Shown piece by piece: positions 33,650 to 42,247 of a DNA stretch of 64,000 nucleotides (the stretch's first letter is position 1; each line of letters starts with the position of its first letter). This DNA comes from a virus. The stretch spans positions 60,741 to 124,740 of the IMG/VR virus record IMGVR_UViG_3300021365_002389; one strand, written 5' to 3'. Position numbers and translations under genes: made by a program. The notes under the pieces were generated by a model. That model worked only from the letters and a program-made list of their open reading frames with translations. It searched no databases and was not told the DNA's origin.

Positions 33650-34861
33650 TTAGTCAATTGCGATAACTTTCTCATTGGTTTTGAAGTAGGGATTGCTGGC
33701 ACCCCGCTGATCCGTCATCCACATCCGTTGAGCTTTGCAAGCCTTGGGCTTGGGAGCTTCCATGTCCGTCAGAATAATGACACCATCAAAGTCCCCACGC
33801 TTGTTAACATAGTCGGTAGGAGCATTGAAGCAGGTACCGCCGCAGGAAACACGCTCAGGGTTTTGGCTCTTGCCCTTCTTCCAAACGTAGACCTTATCCT
33901 CTGGCACCTCAGTGTCGAAGGGGATCACCGTGAACTCTGCCAGCTTGGCTAGCCCGTTGAGTTCTCCGAAGAAGGCTGACAGCATCTCATCGCAGACAGA
34001 GCCGGACTGGTCGATAGCGATGGCAATCTTTGCTTGCCTCAGTACCTTCTTGCCGGGATGAATGTAGGCATACCGCTTGTTGATCCGCTTGACACTGGAC
34101 CGGCGGCTGGCACGCTGGCTGGTTTTGATGAAGTACCTGAGTACCTTACGCCAGTCTACCTTACTCTCTAGTCTTTTTAGAATATCTTTTTTAATCTCCG
34201 CCGACATCGTGCCCCAGCCTTTGGCAGACTGGCTAGCTTCTTGGGCAGCATCTTTCATGGCTTGCTTGAGTCGCTCCTTAGCCATCTGATTAGCTGCTTG
34301 CTGCTCAGGGCTTTGGCTGGCATCATCCCAACCGGAGTGGTCATCAAAGCTGCCAGGCTCTCCGCCCTCACCTTGACCAGGCTGACCCTCGCCATCACCA
34401 CTCTCGCTGTCACCATCCTCAGAGTCCTCACCCTCTTCACGCTCTGGGAAGTTAGCCAAGTACCACTCGGCGCTCATGCCCAGCGGAAGCTCTTCGAAGT
34501 TAGGACCACCAGGCATACAGGCCATGTCCGGCAACTCGCCGACCAAGTGGCTGTTGATAGCCAGGTCAGCACAGATGTTCCAGACCTTGTGGTTAACGCC
34601 CTCAGGCTTCCGGCTGGTCACATGCTCAAAGATCAAGTGGTAGAACTCATGCTTGAGCACACCACGCACATGCTCTTCAGGCAGGCTGGCAAAGAAGTCA
34701 GGGTTGTAAATCATTTCGAACTGGGCACTCTCGGGATCTACCCGAACACCAGCAGTAGGAATATTATAATCAGCACGCTTCTCAATCTTGCGGCTTAGTG
34801 CAGCAAAGAACGGCTCATCCATGAGCAGTCTATAAGCGTGCAGTTTTAAGTCAAAGCTCAT
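33650..34861 (-). CDS. VWA-like metallopeptidase of the DUF2201 type
   Basis: A 403-residue protein. N-terminal zinc motif HEFYHLIFEH near residue 92, followed by an acidic Gly/Ser/Asp linker (about 145-205) and a C-terminal VWA domain with MIDAS IAIAIDQSGSV. This is the metallopeptidase-VWA layout that often pairs with a MoxR ATPase, encoded just upstream. Promoter 34885-34912 and a strong leader drive it. It probably remodels or matures target complexes. Confidence 0.85.
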   Translation of the reverse strand: MSFDLKLHAYRLLMDEPFFAALSRKIEKRADYNIPTAGVRVDPESAQFEMIYNPDFFASLPEEHVRGVLKHEFYHLIFEHVTSRKPEGVNHKVWNICADLAINSHLVGELPDMACMPGGPNFEELPLGMSAEWYLANFPEREEGEDSEDGDSESGDGEGQPGQGEGGEPGSFDDHSGWDDASQSPEQQAANQMAKERLKQAMKDAAQEASQSAKGWGTMSAEIKKDILKRLESKVDWRKVLRYFIKTSQRASRRSSVKRINKRYAYIHPGKKVLRQAKIAIAIDQSGSVCDEMLSAFFGELNGLAKLAEFTVIPFDTEVPEDKVYVWKKGKSQNPERVSCGGTCFNAPTDYVNKRGDFDGVIILTDMEAPKPKACKAQRMWMTDQRGASNPYFKTNEKVIAID

Positions 34862-34884
34862 TACTGTCTCTCTCCCTCATTCAT

Positions 34885-34912
34885 ATACTACCATGGATAC
34901 ACTACCTGTCAA
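34885..34912 (-). promoter_or_regulatory. Strong sigma70-type promoter, shared module
   Basis: AACTTGACA, 16 bases with TATCCATGG next to TAGTAT, and the leader GAGGGAGAGAG. It shares TATCCATGGTA with the promoter of the MoxR gene, perhaps an operator. Confidence 0.88.
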
Positions 34913-34931
34913 GTTTTTATTTGTTCCCCAA

Positions 34932-34956
34932 AAACAAAACCCAGCACTTGGCTGGG
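34932..34956 (-). terminator. Terminator after the MoxR gene
   Basis: Minus strand CCCAGC-CAAGT-GCTGGG followed by TTTTGTTTTT. It stops the MoxR transcript just before the promoter of the metallopeptidase gene. Confidence 0.88.
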
Positions 34957-34988
34957 CTTGTCACCTGAGAGCAGGGTTGAGAGAGAGA

Positions 34989-36029
34989 TTAGGCTCCCAG
35001 GATTTTGGAGAGGTGGCTACCGACAGCACCTTCGTTGGCACCGTGGAACTTGACCACGTTTTCTTGGACACCAGCTTGGCTGATTACCGACCAGAGCTTC
35101 ATGGCTGCTTCGCTGGGAAGCGTCACGAAGTAGTTGGCAAGGTTCTCGACATGCTCATCGCTGAACTCAGCTTTGCAGATCTCTTCTGCCTCGACCTTTT
35201 CGATCATAGCGCAGTGCTCGTTGAGGGAGAAGGCAGCCAGAGCTTCAACTCGGTCACCGTTGAGGAGTTGCTCAACCGTCACAACCCGCTCGTAGTTCTT
35301 GGCGTAGTCGTTGAGAGCCACAGCAGCTTCGAAGCCGACGAAGCTTTGAGCCAGGTTGAACATTACTGGACCAGCTTCAAGAGCATCTGCCTGCTTGAGA
35401 ACTTTGTCAAGCCGGTCCCAGCTACGACGGCTGGGGTAGCGTTTGTTAGGTTCGATATCCTCATTGTGTTCGAGGTGACCACGGTTCTGGTTGATGAAGT
35501 CCCAGACGAGGCCATCAACATTGTTCTTAGCCCAGGCTAACCAATCTTCAACCGTCGGTTCGATGTCCCAGACTGACCAGCGGTCAAGTTCCGCAGGATC
35601 CATCTCATTGACTTGGTAGTTCTCACCGTGCTCACCGCCGTTGACGGCAGCGAAGATGATCGTGTCAGGATGAAGGTTGTGACCGTTGAGTTTCCGACTG
35701 TCCGTCAACTCGAAGATTCCTTGTCGAACTTCAAGGGTAGCTCGGTCAACCTCATCAAGGAAAAGGCAGACAGGCTCTTCACAAGCCTGCTTGAACCAAT
35801 CAGGTGGGTTGAAGCTGGTGCGATTGCCTTCAACGCTAGGCAGCCCAACCAAGTCACCCTCGGTCATCTGGCTGGCACGACGCTCAACTACAGGCAAGCC
35901 GGCATTAGCAGCAAGCTGATAAACAACTTGGCTCTTGCCGATACCGTGGCGACCACGGAGAAGTACTGGAAGTTTGGCTGCACTCACTGAAGGTGCTAAG
36001 CTCACGAAGGTTTTGAAGTCTACGGACAT
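34989..36029 (-). CDS. MoxR-type AAA+ ATPase
   Basis: A 346-residue MoxR-family ATPase: Walker A LLRGRHGIGKSQV near residue 28, Walker B VCLFLDEVDRAT, and sensor-type AAVNGG. It ends in a C-terminal helical part. It is next to the VWA metallopeptidase, as in many bacterial MoxR-VWA operons, but each has its own promoter. The DNA is GC-richer than the flanks, fitting a highly expressed gene. A chaperone role in maturing metalloprotein or enzyme complexes is likely. Confidence 0.9.
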   Translation of the reverse strand: MSVDFKTFVSLAPSVSAAKLPVLLRGRHGIGKSQVVYQLAANAGLPVVERRASQMTEGDLVGLPSVEGNRTSFNPPDWFKQACEEPVCLFLDEVDRATLEVRQGIFELTDSRKLNGHNLHPDTIIFAAVNGGEHGENYQVNEMDPAELDRWSVWDIEPTVEDWLAWAKNNVDGLVWDFINQNRGHLEHNEDIEPNKRYPSRRSWDRLDKVLKQADALEAGPVMFNLAQSFVGFEAAVALNDYAKNYERVVTVEQLLNGDRVEALAAFSLNEHCAMIEKVEAEEICKAEFSDEHVENLANYFVTLPSEAAMKLWSVISQAGVQENVVKFHGANEGAVGSHLSKILGA

Positions 36030-36053
36030 TTGGTGTCTCCCTCTCTCAACTGT

Positions 36054-36081
36054 ATATTACCATGGATAGCATATGTGTCAA
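36054..36081 (-). promoter_or_regulatory. Strong sigma70-type promoter, shared module
   Basis: AACTTGACA, 16 bases with CTATCCATGG next to TAATAT. The leader GAGAGAGGGAG comes before the MoxR ATG. Very similar to the promoter at 34885. Confidence 0.9.
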
Positions 36082-36323
36082 GTTTTTAATGTGCTTTTCC
36101 TGCATTTTCTTTTCTCTTGACGCTGACGCATTACTCATGTACTAGGCCCATTGAGACAATGGCTGTCAAATGCCGACAATCGCTGACAATATATTAAACT
36201 GTTGATAACACTGGATAACAAGCAGTCATCCGCTGTACAAAACAATAAAAACAAATACTTAACAATTGTGCAACTTTTGCAGTCAATTGTGCATAATTTG
36301 TCAACAAAGCTGTAAACGGTTGA
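36082..36323. other. AT-rich non-coding island with short repeats
   Basis: About 240 bases without a gene. It carries two copies of CAATTGTGCA, several GCTGACAA/GCTGTCAA-like words around 36120-36200, and TTATCCA and TTATCAACA on the minus strand that resemble DnaA boxes. It lies upstream of the MoxR promoter and downstream of two tiny membrane genes. It may be a replication or regulatory site; only the repeats are seen. Confidence 0.4.
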
Positions 36324-36410
36324 TTAATTCAGGTAAGCTAGACCAAAAGCAGACAGAACAAGCCCGCTGGCTACTACCAATACAACTACAAACTCTCTTA
36401 CTGAATACAT
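36324..36410 (-). CDS. 28-residue membrane peptide
   Basis: MYSVREFVVVLVVASGLVLS gives a single membrane segment. Its ATG follows the stop codon of the preceding small gene without gap. It is credible mainly because of the tight coupling. Confidence 0.4.
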   Translation of the reverse strand: MYSVREFVVVLVVASGLVLSAFGLAYLN

Positions 36411-36548
36411 CTATAAACCTTCCTCATCATCCATACGTTCAAGTGCATCTAACACCCAGTCAAAGAACTTCCATAACATTCTATGCAATACTATACCAGC
36501 AGCGAATGATACGATCATGGTTGCTACTACCTTTAGTATGTATAACAT
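36411..36548 (-). CDS. 45-residue membrane micro-protein
   Basis: MLYILKVVATMIVSFAAGIV is a membrane segment followed by an acidic helix (WVLDALERMDDEEGL). It starts two bases after the nuclease-like gene. The function is unknown. Confidence 0.5.
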   Translation of the reverse strand: MLYILKVVATMIVSFAAGIVLHRMLWKFFDWVLDALERMDDEEGL

Positions 36549-36550
36549 TT

Positions 36551-37258
36551 TTATTGTGTGCCTTTGATCTGGGCAATTCCAATTTGGGAATCAAGTGTGA
36601 TGGGTGATTGACCCTTGAACTTGAGGCGAGCTTGTGCTCGCAACAGTCCGCTTACACGTCGATCACCAGCAGCGTTCAAAGTTGATCCGCTACGGCCTGC
36701 TCTCAGTTCAATATCAATTTCTCCCTCAAGCTTTGGTATGTTTAGACCAGCAGGATTATCCTCCAAATAGAACAGCCCGGCTCCACCAATTTGAACATAG
36801 TGAATGCCCTTTTGCTTGTAATGGTTTGCGATGAATGATGTGTTCTTTCTTACCTTAGTGTTGATTGGCTTTAGTAGTCCTTTTTCTTTTGCTACCGTCC
36901 AAGTGTGCTTGTCACATGTGGTAGGAAATTTGTCGCCGCCAATGGCAGCCAAGAGTCTTTCAATTGGTCCTCGCTTGCTAGAAAGGGCAGCGATAATTAA
37001 TGCGGCAGTGCTCTTATCAACTGCTTCGCTTACGATCTCAAACTCGCCGTCACTGTACCTGACGGAAGTACCACCCATTTGTGCCTCAAGATCACTTTTC
37101 ACTTCAAGCAAATACTTCTTTCCGTCCACAATAAAGTCAGCGTCGGCAGCGGCGGCAGATGCTCCTGCTCCCTGTTGGATGTCTCCAGCTACGCCAGCCT
37201 TCTTTAACGATTCAATGACCACATTCTCGTAGTCAAAGCCTTGTTGGTTAACACTCAT
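36551..37258 (-). CDS. Probable PD-(D/E)XK nuclease-like protein
   Basis: A 235-residue protein. The segment DADFIVDGKKYLLEVKSD holds the D-x(n)-E-x-K arrangement of restriction-endonuclease folds. Start ATG 37258 fits the upstream gene end. Possibly a homing-type or DNA-maturation nuclease; the family is not named. Confidence 0.6.
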   Translation of the reverse strand: MSVNQQGFDYENVVIESLKKAGVAGDIQQGAGASAAAADADFIVDGKKYLLEVKSDLEAQMGGTSVRYSDGEFEIVSEAVDKSTAALIIAALSSKRGPIERLLAAIGGDKFPTTCDKHTWTVAKEKGLLKPINTKVRKNTSFIANHYKQKGIHYVQIGGAGLFYLEDNPAGLNIPKLEGEIDIELRAGRSGSTLNAAGDRRVSGLLRAQARLKFKGQSPITLDSQIGIAQIKGTQ

Positions 37259-37259
37259 T

Positions 37260-37697
37260 TTAAAACTCCTCGCAATGAATCTCAGCAGGATCACACTGAG
37301 GAGGATGCCACCGTCCGCTTGGATCGTCCTTTGTATAAATATAAGAACGAACCTTATAATAATCTTGTCTGTCTCCGGCAGCTAACAAATCTTCATCGCT
37401 GTCTACACCAAACACAAACTTACAAACATTAACAGCATCTCTAGCCCCCTTGCGTACTCCATTTCCAACTTCTTTTTTGTTTTCACTGTTCGCCAGAAAC
37501 AAGGCCACTTTACAATAGCGAGTAAATTGTGCCATCTGCTTTTGGTGAAGGCTTACACGTTCACAACATTTGCGAACATCCTCTGTTGATTTCTTATAGA
37601 ACTTCATAGAGCATCCAGATGCAAACATCAATATTAATAAAATAGATGCGGCGATGCCTAGCATAGTAATAATATCAATTAGATTAAACTTCTTCAT
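37260..37697 (-). CDS. Lipoprotein
   Basis: A 145-residue protein with signal sequence ending in LMFASGCS, so lipid attachment at Cys is likely. The mature part has several cysteines (RKCCERVS, CKVALF, PQCDPAEIHC). Overlaps the upstream gene by 4 bases. Function unknown; an envelope or exclusion role is possible. Confidence 0.6.
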   Translation of the reverse strand: MKKFNLIDIITMLGIAASILLILMFASGCSMKFYKKSTEDVRKCCERVSLHQKQMAQFTRYCKVALFLANSENKKEVGNGVRKGARDAVNVCKFVFGVDSDEDLLAAGDRQDYYKVRSYIYTKDDPSGRWHPPQCDPAEIHCEEF

Positions 37698-37984
37698 TTT
37701 CTTTTCCTTGGTCCTGAACTGGGGATCCCAGCAGCGTCTAATAACATATCCATCACTGGATCTGGTTGGGTTTTAATAGTATTCTTTTTACATTTTTCCC
37801 GAGTGTATTTTACCTTGGGAACCCACTCCATATAATACATGACGGAGCGTAAAACCCTTGGGTCTTGTCTCCGCAAAAGTTGTACGATTTGGTGTGCTCG
37901 TTGGCGAACCTGGGTGTTGTTCAGGTTTGCCCTTGCGCCGTAACTAGGGGCTGCTAACCATCCCGCTAAAAGTAAACTAATCAT
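37694..37984 (-). CDS. Secreted small protein
   Basis: A 96-residue protein with signal peptide MISLLLAGWLAAPSYGARA, mature part basic with one Cys. ATG 37984 is used because the longer frame runs through the upstream gene. Partner of the lipoprotein gene in an ATGA-coupled pair. Confidence 0.6.
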   Translation of the reverse strand: MISLLLAGWLAAPSYGARANLNNTQVRQRAHQIVQLLRRQDPRVLRSVMYYMEWVPKVKYTREKCKKNTIKTQPDPVMDMLLDAAGIPSSGPRKRK

Positions 37985-38165
37985 GATTTTTCCCCGTTTC
38001 TGGGTAAGGACAATGCCTACAGCCGGACTGGCAACAGTGTCCACGTTTTTTTAAATAATATTCCGTCATCACATATCTGCCAGATTCTGGATCGATATAG
38101 CCGTCTTCTTCTTCAAGACACGCCTTGAGGTGGATATCTTTTATAATCTCTAGTAGGTTATTCAC
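37977..38165 (-). CDS. Small Cys-rich protein (DUF5522-like)
   Basis: A 62-residue protein whose end GHCCQSGCRHCPYPETG resembles a small family with a CxxGCxxCP motif. A GTG start at 38165 is proposed; no strong Shine-Dalgarno is seen, and a TTG at 38186 is the alternative. Metal or redox binding by the cysteines is likely. Confidence 0.55.
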   Translation of the reverse strand: MNNLLEIIKDIHLKACLEEEDGYIDPESGRYVMTEYYLKKRGHCCQSGCRHCPYPETGKNHD

Positions 38166-38182
38166 TCTTGGACTTTGCGGCC

Positions 38183-38242
38183 GCAAGCAGGAGGATGCCT
38201 TTGCTTTGGAACCATTGTCCCAGTGGCATCCCCCTGCCTTGC
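38183..38242 (-). other. Long intergenic hairpin
   Basis: The minus strand folds as GCAAG(G)CAGGGGGATGCC against GGCATCCTCCTGCTTGC, 17 pairs with one bulge and a 25-base loop. It has no T-run, so it is not a standard terminator. It lies just before the small Cys-rich gene; a processing or stability element is inferred. Confidence 0.6.
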
Positions 38243-38269
38243 AAAATTCTAGCGAAGAAAAATAATAAT

Positions 38270-38728
38270 CTAGCTAGCTGTAGTCTCATCATCGTTGTCC
38301 ACTGTGATAACATCTACATCAAAGGTAAGGTTCTTGCCTGCCATCGGGTGGTTCAGATCAACCGTGACTGTGCTATCATCATACCCAATCACTCTAGACA
38401 GAAGCGTTTGATCGTTTGGTCCCTGCAAAGGAATTGTCTGACCCTCTGACAAATCAAAACCATCAGGAAAAATATCCCGTGACAGTTCTGTCTTTGCATC
38501 AGGATCGACATCTCCGTAAGCCTCACCAGGTTCTAAGGTAAAGGTCTTGCTTTCGCCCTCCGTCATGCCAACAAGAGCGTCATTAAAGCCCTTGATCAAG
38601 TTTCCGGTTCCAACCTCTACCGACATTGGCTCCCCTCTGTCGTGAGAGCTATCAAACTGGGTTCCATCTTCAAAGGTCCCCTTATAGTGAAGGGTAACTT
38701 TACTCCCTCGTTCTACTGTGTTAGTCAT
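38270..38728 (-). CDS. SlyD-like FKBP peptidyl-prolyl isomerase
   Basis: A 152-residue FKBP: VTLHYKGTFEDGTQFDSS, GTGNLIKGFNDALVGM, then an inserted flap (residues about 70-120) and VDLNHPMAGKNLTFDV, typical of SlyD. It lacks the His-rich tail of E. coli SlyD. Start ATG 38728 overlaps the upstream stop by 8 bases. It likely assists folding of phage proteins. Confidence 0.9.
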   Translation of the reverse strand: MTNTVERGSKVTLHYKGTFEDGTQFDSSHDRGEPMSVEVGTGNLIKGFNDALVGMTEGESKTFTLEPGEAYGDVDPDAKTELSRDIFPDGFDLSEGQTIPLQGPNDQTLLSRVIGYDDSTVTVDLNHPMAGKNLTFDVDVITVDNDDETTAS

Positions 38729-39239
38729 TTTTTTCTTCCTTTTCAAGGTAAAATTGTTCGCAGACATTAACGAACTTTCCAATTGAGTCCCAAATTTGAT
38801 TATCTAGATGATCAAGCTCAAAGTCAGTCTCACTATCATTATAATATTTTCCGACCTCCTCCGAACTCATATCAAAAATACACTTGTTTTGGAGGGTTTC
38901 TCCGTCCATGACAGCCACACCTGTAACGCATGTTTCATCTTTCTGGATGGTCGCCATGGTGATCAGTTTATTTTGAAAATAATGCGTGCCGCTGCTAGCG
39001 CATTGTAGCCACATAGTGGGTGGTTCCCACTTTGTATCTAGAATAAGATGCATGGTCTTGTTATGATGGTTGTATTCGTATTCTTCTAGTTCCATCCAAC
39101 CTAGCCCTCCCCAGTTGTCTAAGTCTGGGACAAGTTCGGTCAACAAGTCCGACGTGTTCGTGTCATAATCAAACTCAAAATCCTCAGCGGTTTCGGGTGA
39201 GACGTTGAATACTTTTACAAAGCTTTTTGTGCTATCCAT
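38721..39239 (-). CDS. Api92/DUF1281-like hypothetical protein
   Basis: A 172-residue acidic protein. The segment LILDTKWEPPTMWLQCAS resembles the F.T.W.PP motif of Api92-like phage proteins. Possibly a ferredoxin-like fold. The assignment is a weak match. Confidence 0.45.
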   Translation of the reverse strand: MDSTKSFVKVFNVSPETAEDFEFDYDTNTSDLLTELVPDLDNWGGLGWMELEEYEYNHHNKTMHLILDTKWEPPTMWLQCASSGTHYFQNKLITMATIQKDETCVTGVAVMDGETLQNKCIFDMSSEEVGKYYNDSETDFELDHLDNQIWDSIGKFVNVCEQFYLEKEEKND

Positions 39240-39243
39240 TTTA

Positions 39244-39552
39244 CTATACCTCGTCTAGACGAAAGCACCCATTGCTTTCATCATCTAAAGTGTGGACCAC
39301 AGACTGATCATATTTATCTTTCTCATAAGGCCCGACCATTTGAAAAATAGTTTCTCCACGCTCACCAGTTTCTGTGTGGTGCATTTTATATTCTAATTGA
39401 TCTAAAGCACTATCACGCTCATCTAAACTGCCGGCGTTATAAACCTGAAGCATTTCCAGTTCAAGTTCTGGGAACTTCTTCGAGTCTAGCACGAACGAAG
39501 GAAACTCACGCACAACTTCATACTTTTCAGCCCAGTGAAGCTTTAATTTCAT
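39244..39552 (-). CDS. Hypothetical acidic protein
   Basis: A 102-residue protein, beta-alpha mix, ends in an acidic part (DDESNGCFRLDEV). It shares one base with the ParB gene stop. Not recognised. Confidence 0.55.
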   Translation of the reverse strand: MKLKLHWAEKYEVVREFPSFVLDSKKFPELELEMLQVYNAGSLDERDSALDQLEYKMHHTETGERGETIFQMVGPYEKDKYDQSVVHTLDDESNGCFRLDEV

Positions 39553-40835
39553 TACTTGCTCCCCTTGTCCTTCGTTTCAAACGCCTTTTCGATTCCGTTT
39601 TTCTTGCTCCAAGCCAACACAGGTGTCTTCAAGTTTTCTACACCGGCTGCCTGTGGCAGAAAATAAATCTCATCAAAAGGGAAACCAGATTCATAAACCA
39701 CAAGAACTCCAGCCAAACCATTGACACGATTCTTCTTCAGCCCAGCCATGTCACCAGAGTTTGGAGACTTTACAGAAAGAAAAAGAACATTCTTTTTTCG
39801 CTTCTTGATTTTGTTTAGCACAAAATCCTTGATCGATGTACTTTGATTTTTCAAAGTCCTGACAAAACCACCCATGATCTTATCTCTCATCGGTCCATCG
39901 CTACAATCGAAAGAAAGATAATTAGCGTTTTTAATCTTGCCTGCGCAGTGCTTTTCAATAAAGGTATGGGTGTGAAACGGTGCTTTCAGATCCTGCTCGT
40001 TCTTACCACCATTCCATTCAAAAAAGTTTGGCTTGGTCGAGGTAGCTGCGTTAGCTGCTGCTGCGACAGCAGCTTGGTTGTCCTGCTTCTTAAGCAACTT
40101 TTCAATAGCGTTAACCATCTTCTCGATGCTCTCGTCAGTGGCAGTGGTCAGGTTACTTTCCTTAACCCATGTGATCGCCCTTTCTTTACTGGCATTGATC
40201 CACTTGGTGTTCCAGTTACTCAAAATAGTTTCACGAACTTTCTTGAGCTTCATTCCTTGCTGTTCAGCTACAGGATTACAGTCAACCTGAAAAACATCTT
40301 TCGTAAGCCCCTGCTTGACGAACCAATCTTTAGGGAACAGAACCGCCTTAGGTAAGATATCAATATCGAGCACCAAAAGTGCATAGAATCTATGATTGCC
40401 ATCGACGATTTGATATCGGCCGTTGCCAGTCTCCTCTAGGAACACTGGGGTTTTCTGGGCATCTTCAAATGACATGCCATTCTTAATCCGATGAGCGAGA
40501 CTGCGAGAGATTGACCTCACATTCTTATCATACTTCAGTTGATCACGAACTTGGTTGCCAGAAGCGCCACTAGGGTCGTCAATAAGATCCATTGGGATCT
40601 TGTTAATCGACATATAATGATCGATTCCATGTTGCCTGATATCCTCACAGGCGTCTGAGATGTTTGCGTTCTCATCGAAAACAAACTTTCCCTTTTCATG
40701 TTTTGGGGCTTGGCGAGTAATTACATCGCCATAGTTTTTTCTGAGGTGCTGCTTCAGGGTCATCCTGTTGTTAGCTTCCTCGTTTGTGAGCGGGATAGCT
40801 TTAAAACTATCTCGATCTACTTGATCTTTCCTCAT
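39552..40835 (-). CDS. ParB-like nuclease-domain protein
   Basis: A 427-residue protein. N-terminal half contains ITRQAPKHEK.., IRQHGIDHYMSINKIP and YQIVDGNHRFYALL, with the DG-x-HR motif of ParB/Srx-type domains, which are often CTPases or nucleases. The C-terminal half (about 230-427) is not recognised. A role in DNA binding or modification is plausible. Confidence 0.7.
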   Translation of the reverse strand: MRKDQVDRDSFKAIPLTNEEANNRMTLKQHLRKNYGDVITRQAPKHEKGKFVFDENANISDACEDIRQHGIDHYMSINKIPMDLIDDPSGASGNQVRDQLKYDKNVRSISRSLAHRIKNGMSFEDAQKTPVFLEETGNGRYQIVDGNHRFYALLVLDIDILPKAVLFPKDWFVKQGLTKDVFQVDCNPVAEQQGMKLKKVRETILSNWNTKWINASKERAITWVKESNLTTATDESIEKMVNAIEKLLKKQDNQAAVAAAANAATSTKPNFFEWNGGKNEQDLKAPFHTHTFIEKHCAGKIKNANYLSFDCSDGPMRDKIMGGFVRTLKNQSTSIKDFVLNKIKKRKKNVLFLSVKSPNSGDMAGLKKNRVNGLAGVLVVYESGFPFDEIYFLPQAAGVENLKTPVLAWSKKNGIEKAFETKDKGSK

Positions 40836-41095
40836 GAGACTTCTCCTTCTCTAATGACTAGTTCTACGTCTGTAGAATCTGTATTTGTTTCTAACCAAAC
40901 CCTCGCTCCACAACTTAATGGCTTGTGAGGGCTATAAATAACTCTAGCTAACTCTACACCTTCTTTCGTCTTCAGTATAGCCTCGTGGGCATAATTGTTT
41001 TCTTTATAAGTCTTCACCGTGAGAACTGGCTCATCTGTCCCGTTCTTCGTGTTCCGCTTAATGACATGTTGATTAACGTGGATTATCTTTTTCAC
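40832..41095 (-). CDS. Hypothetical small beta-rich protein
   Basis: An 87-residue protein with a GTG start (VKKIIHVNQHVIKRNTK). Beta-strand pattern with Thr- and Glu-rich stretches. Overlaps the ParB start by four bases. Family unknown. Confidence 0.6.
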   Translation of the reverse strand: MKKIIHVNQHVIKRNTKNGTDEPVLTVKTYKENNYAHEAILKTKEGVELARVIYSPHKPLSCGARVWLETNTDSTDVELVIREGEVS

Positions 41096-41097
41096 TT

Positions 41098-41256
41098 TTA
41101 CTTCTTTTTCGCTAGGTTCGCCGAAAACACCTCCAGGTCTCCAATTCGGCGCTGAACTTCGGTCACATTTCGATTAACGTTTGCAAGTTCAGTCCCGAGT
41201 TCTCGTACTTGTTTTGAGAGGCTTTCCACCAGTCTCATTGCATCTGACAGTTCCAT
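41098..41256 (-). CDS. Small coiled-coil protein
   Basis: A 52-residue protein, MELSDAMRLVESLSKQVREL.., one long heptad helix. It starts the transcript just downstream of a probable promoter. Tetramer or dimer formation likely; function unknown. Confidence 0.55.
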   Translation of the reverse strand: MELSDAMRLVESLSKQVRELGTELANVNRNVTEVQRRIGDLEVFSANLAKKK

Positions 41257-41323
41257 TTTTTGTTCTCCTTAGTAAATGGTAATATAACAATAGCACATTC
41301 TGATAAGTTGTTAAGGCCTTATT

Positions 41324-42226
41324 TTAGTAATCCCTCCACTGGCTGACCTGATTGACAAGCTCGTCAATCTCAGGCTGAAAGTCTTGGTCTTCAATGCGCT
41401 GACCTTTTTCAACCTGATGCCCGTAGGAGTAGACGCCGCCAGCCTCGGGACTGAGGAGCGTCACATTGTCGCCCATCCAGCCCTTGTCTTCATTGAGATT
41501 GCCACCGGCAACACCGCTGACTAGTCCCCAGCTTTGGTCCTCACCCTCGTAGTAGCCGTAGCAGGTTTGCTGCTGGATGTTTTGCGGGATACGCATCAAG
41601 CCTTCATCACCGTTAGGTTCACGCACCCGAATCATGGGACCCTTGAACCAGCGGTCAGCGTTGCGAGGCAAACCTTGGGGAGTATCGTAGCCAGGCTCCG
41701 CAACTCGGTCCCATTCAATGCCGACGACCATGCACATCACTTGAACCTGGTCGTTGGCCTTCCAACTCCACTGTTGTTTGCGCATCAAAGCGCCGGGCAC
41801 GATGCCAGCCTTCTTGAGGCAGGCAGCCACAACTCGGTGAGCCAAGCCTCGCATCGCATCACAATCTTTGCGATGTTGCTTCTTAGCTGGGCAGGTGCGA
41901 GCGTTGTGTCCACGCTCACCGCAGAAGCCACACTGGCGACCACGAGCATTCTTACGAGCCTGAGCCATCTTGCGCTCTTCAACTTCTTCCCACATCCAGC
42001 GTTCACGCCAGGAGACCTCATCCTCATCGGCGTCTTGAATCTTAGCAGCCTCGTTGATCCTGCTGATCCAAGAGGTGGAAGCATAAGCAAGCTCATCTTC
42101 CAGGCGGTAAACACCATACTTCTCAGCAAGTCTTTCAACTCTGGCGTGGGCTTCTTTGATTTGTGGGCAACCACGACGGTTGTGTCCGAATTGACCGCAG
42201 TGCTGACATTGGTTAGAACGACTCAT
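41324..42226 (-). CDS. Zinc-knuckle (CCHC) protein
   Basis: A 300-residue protein with two retroviral-type CCHC knuckles, CQHCGQFGHNRRGC near the N-terminus and CGFCGERGHNARTC near residue 100. Such knuckles bind single-stranded RNA or DNA and are very rare in bacteria. The remainder has a beta-rich C-terminal domain that is not recognised. A strong promoter (42248-42275) and the GGGAGAGAG leader drive it. ATG 42226 is decided by this leader. Confidence 0.85.
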   Translation of the reverse strand: MSRSNQCQHCGQFGHNRRGCPQIKEAHARVERLAEKYGVYRLEDELAYASTSWISRINEAAKIQDADEDEVSWRERWMWEEVEERKMAQARKNARGRQCGFCGERGHNARTCPAKKQHRKDCDAMRGLAHRVVAACLKKAGIVPGALMRKQQWSWKANDQVQVMCMVVGIEWDRVAEPGYDTPQGLPRNADRWFKGPMIRVREPNGDEGLMRIPQNIQQQTCYGYYEGEDQSWGLVSGVAGGNLNEDKGWMGDNVTLLSPEAGGVYSYGHQVEKGQRIEDQDFQPEIDELVNQVSQWRDY

Positions 42227-42247
42227 ATCTCTCTCCCTTACAAACAC

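Noticed and set aside
34241-34798. A 185-residue plus-strand frame over the VWA metallopeptidase
   Set aside because: Antisense of a well-supported gene.
34893-35540. A 215-residue plus-strand frame over the MoxR gene
   Set aside because: It is the antisense of a gene with clear AAA motifs; no ribosome-binding site.
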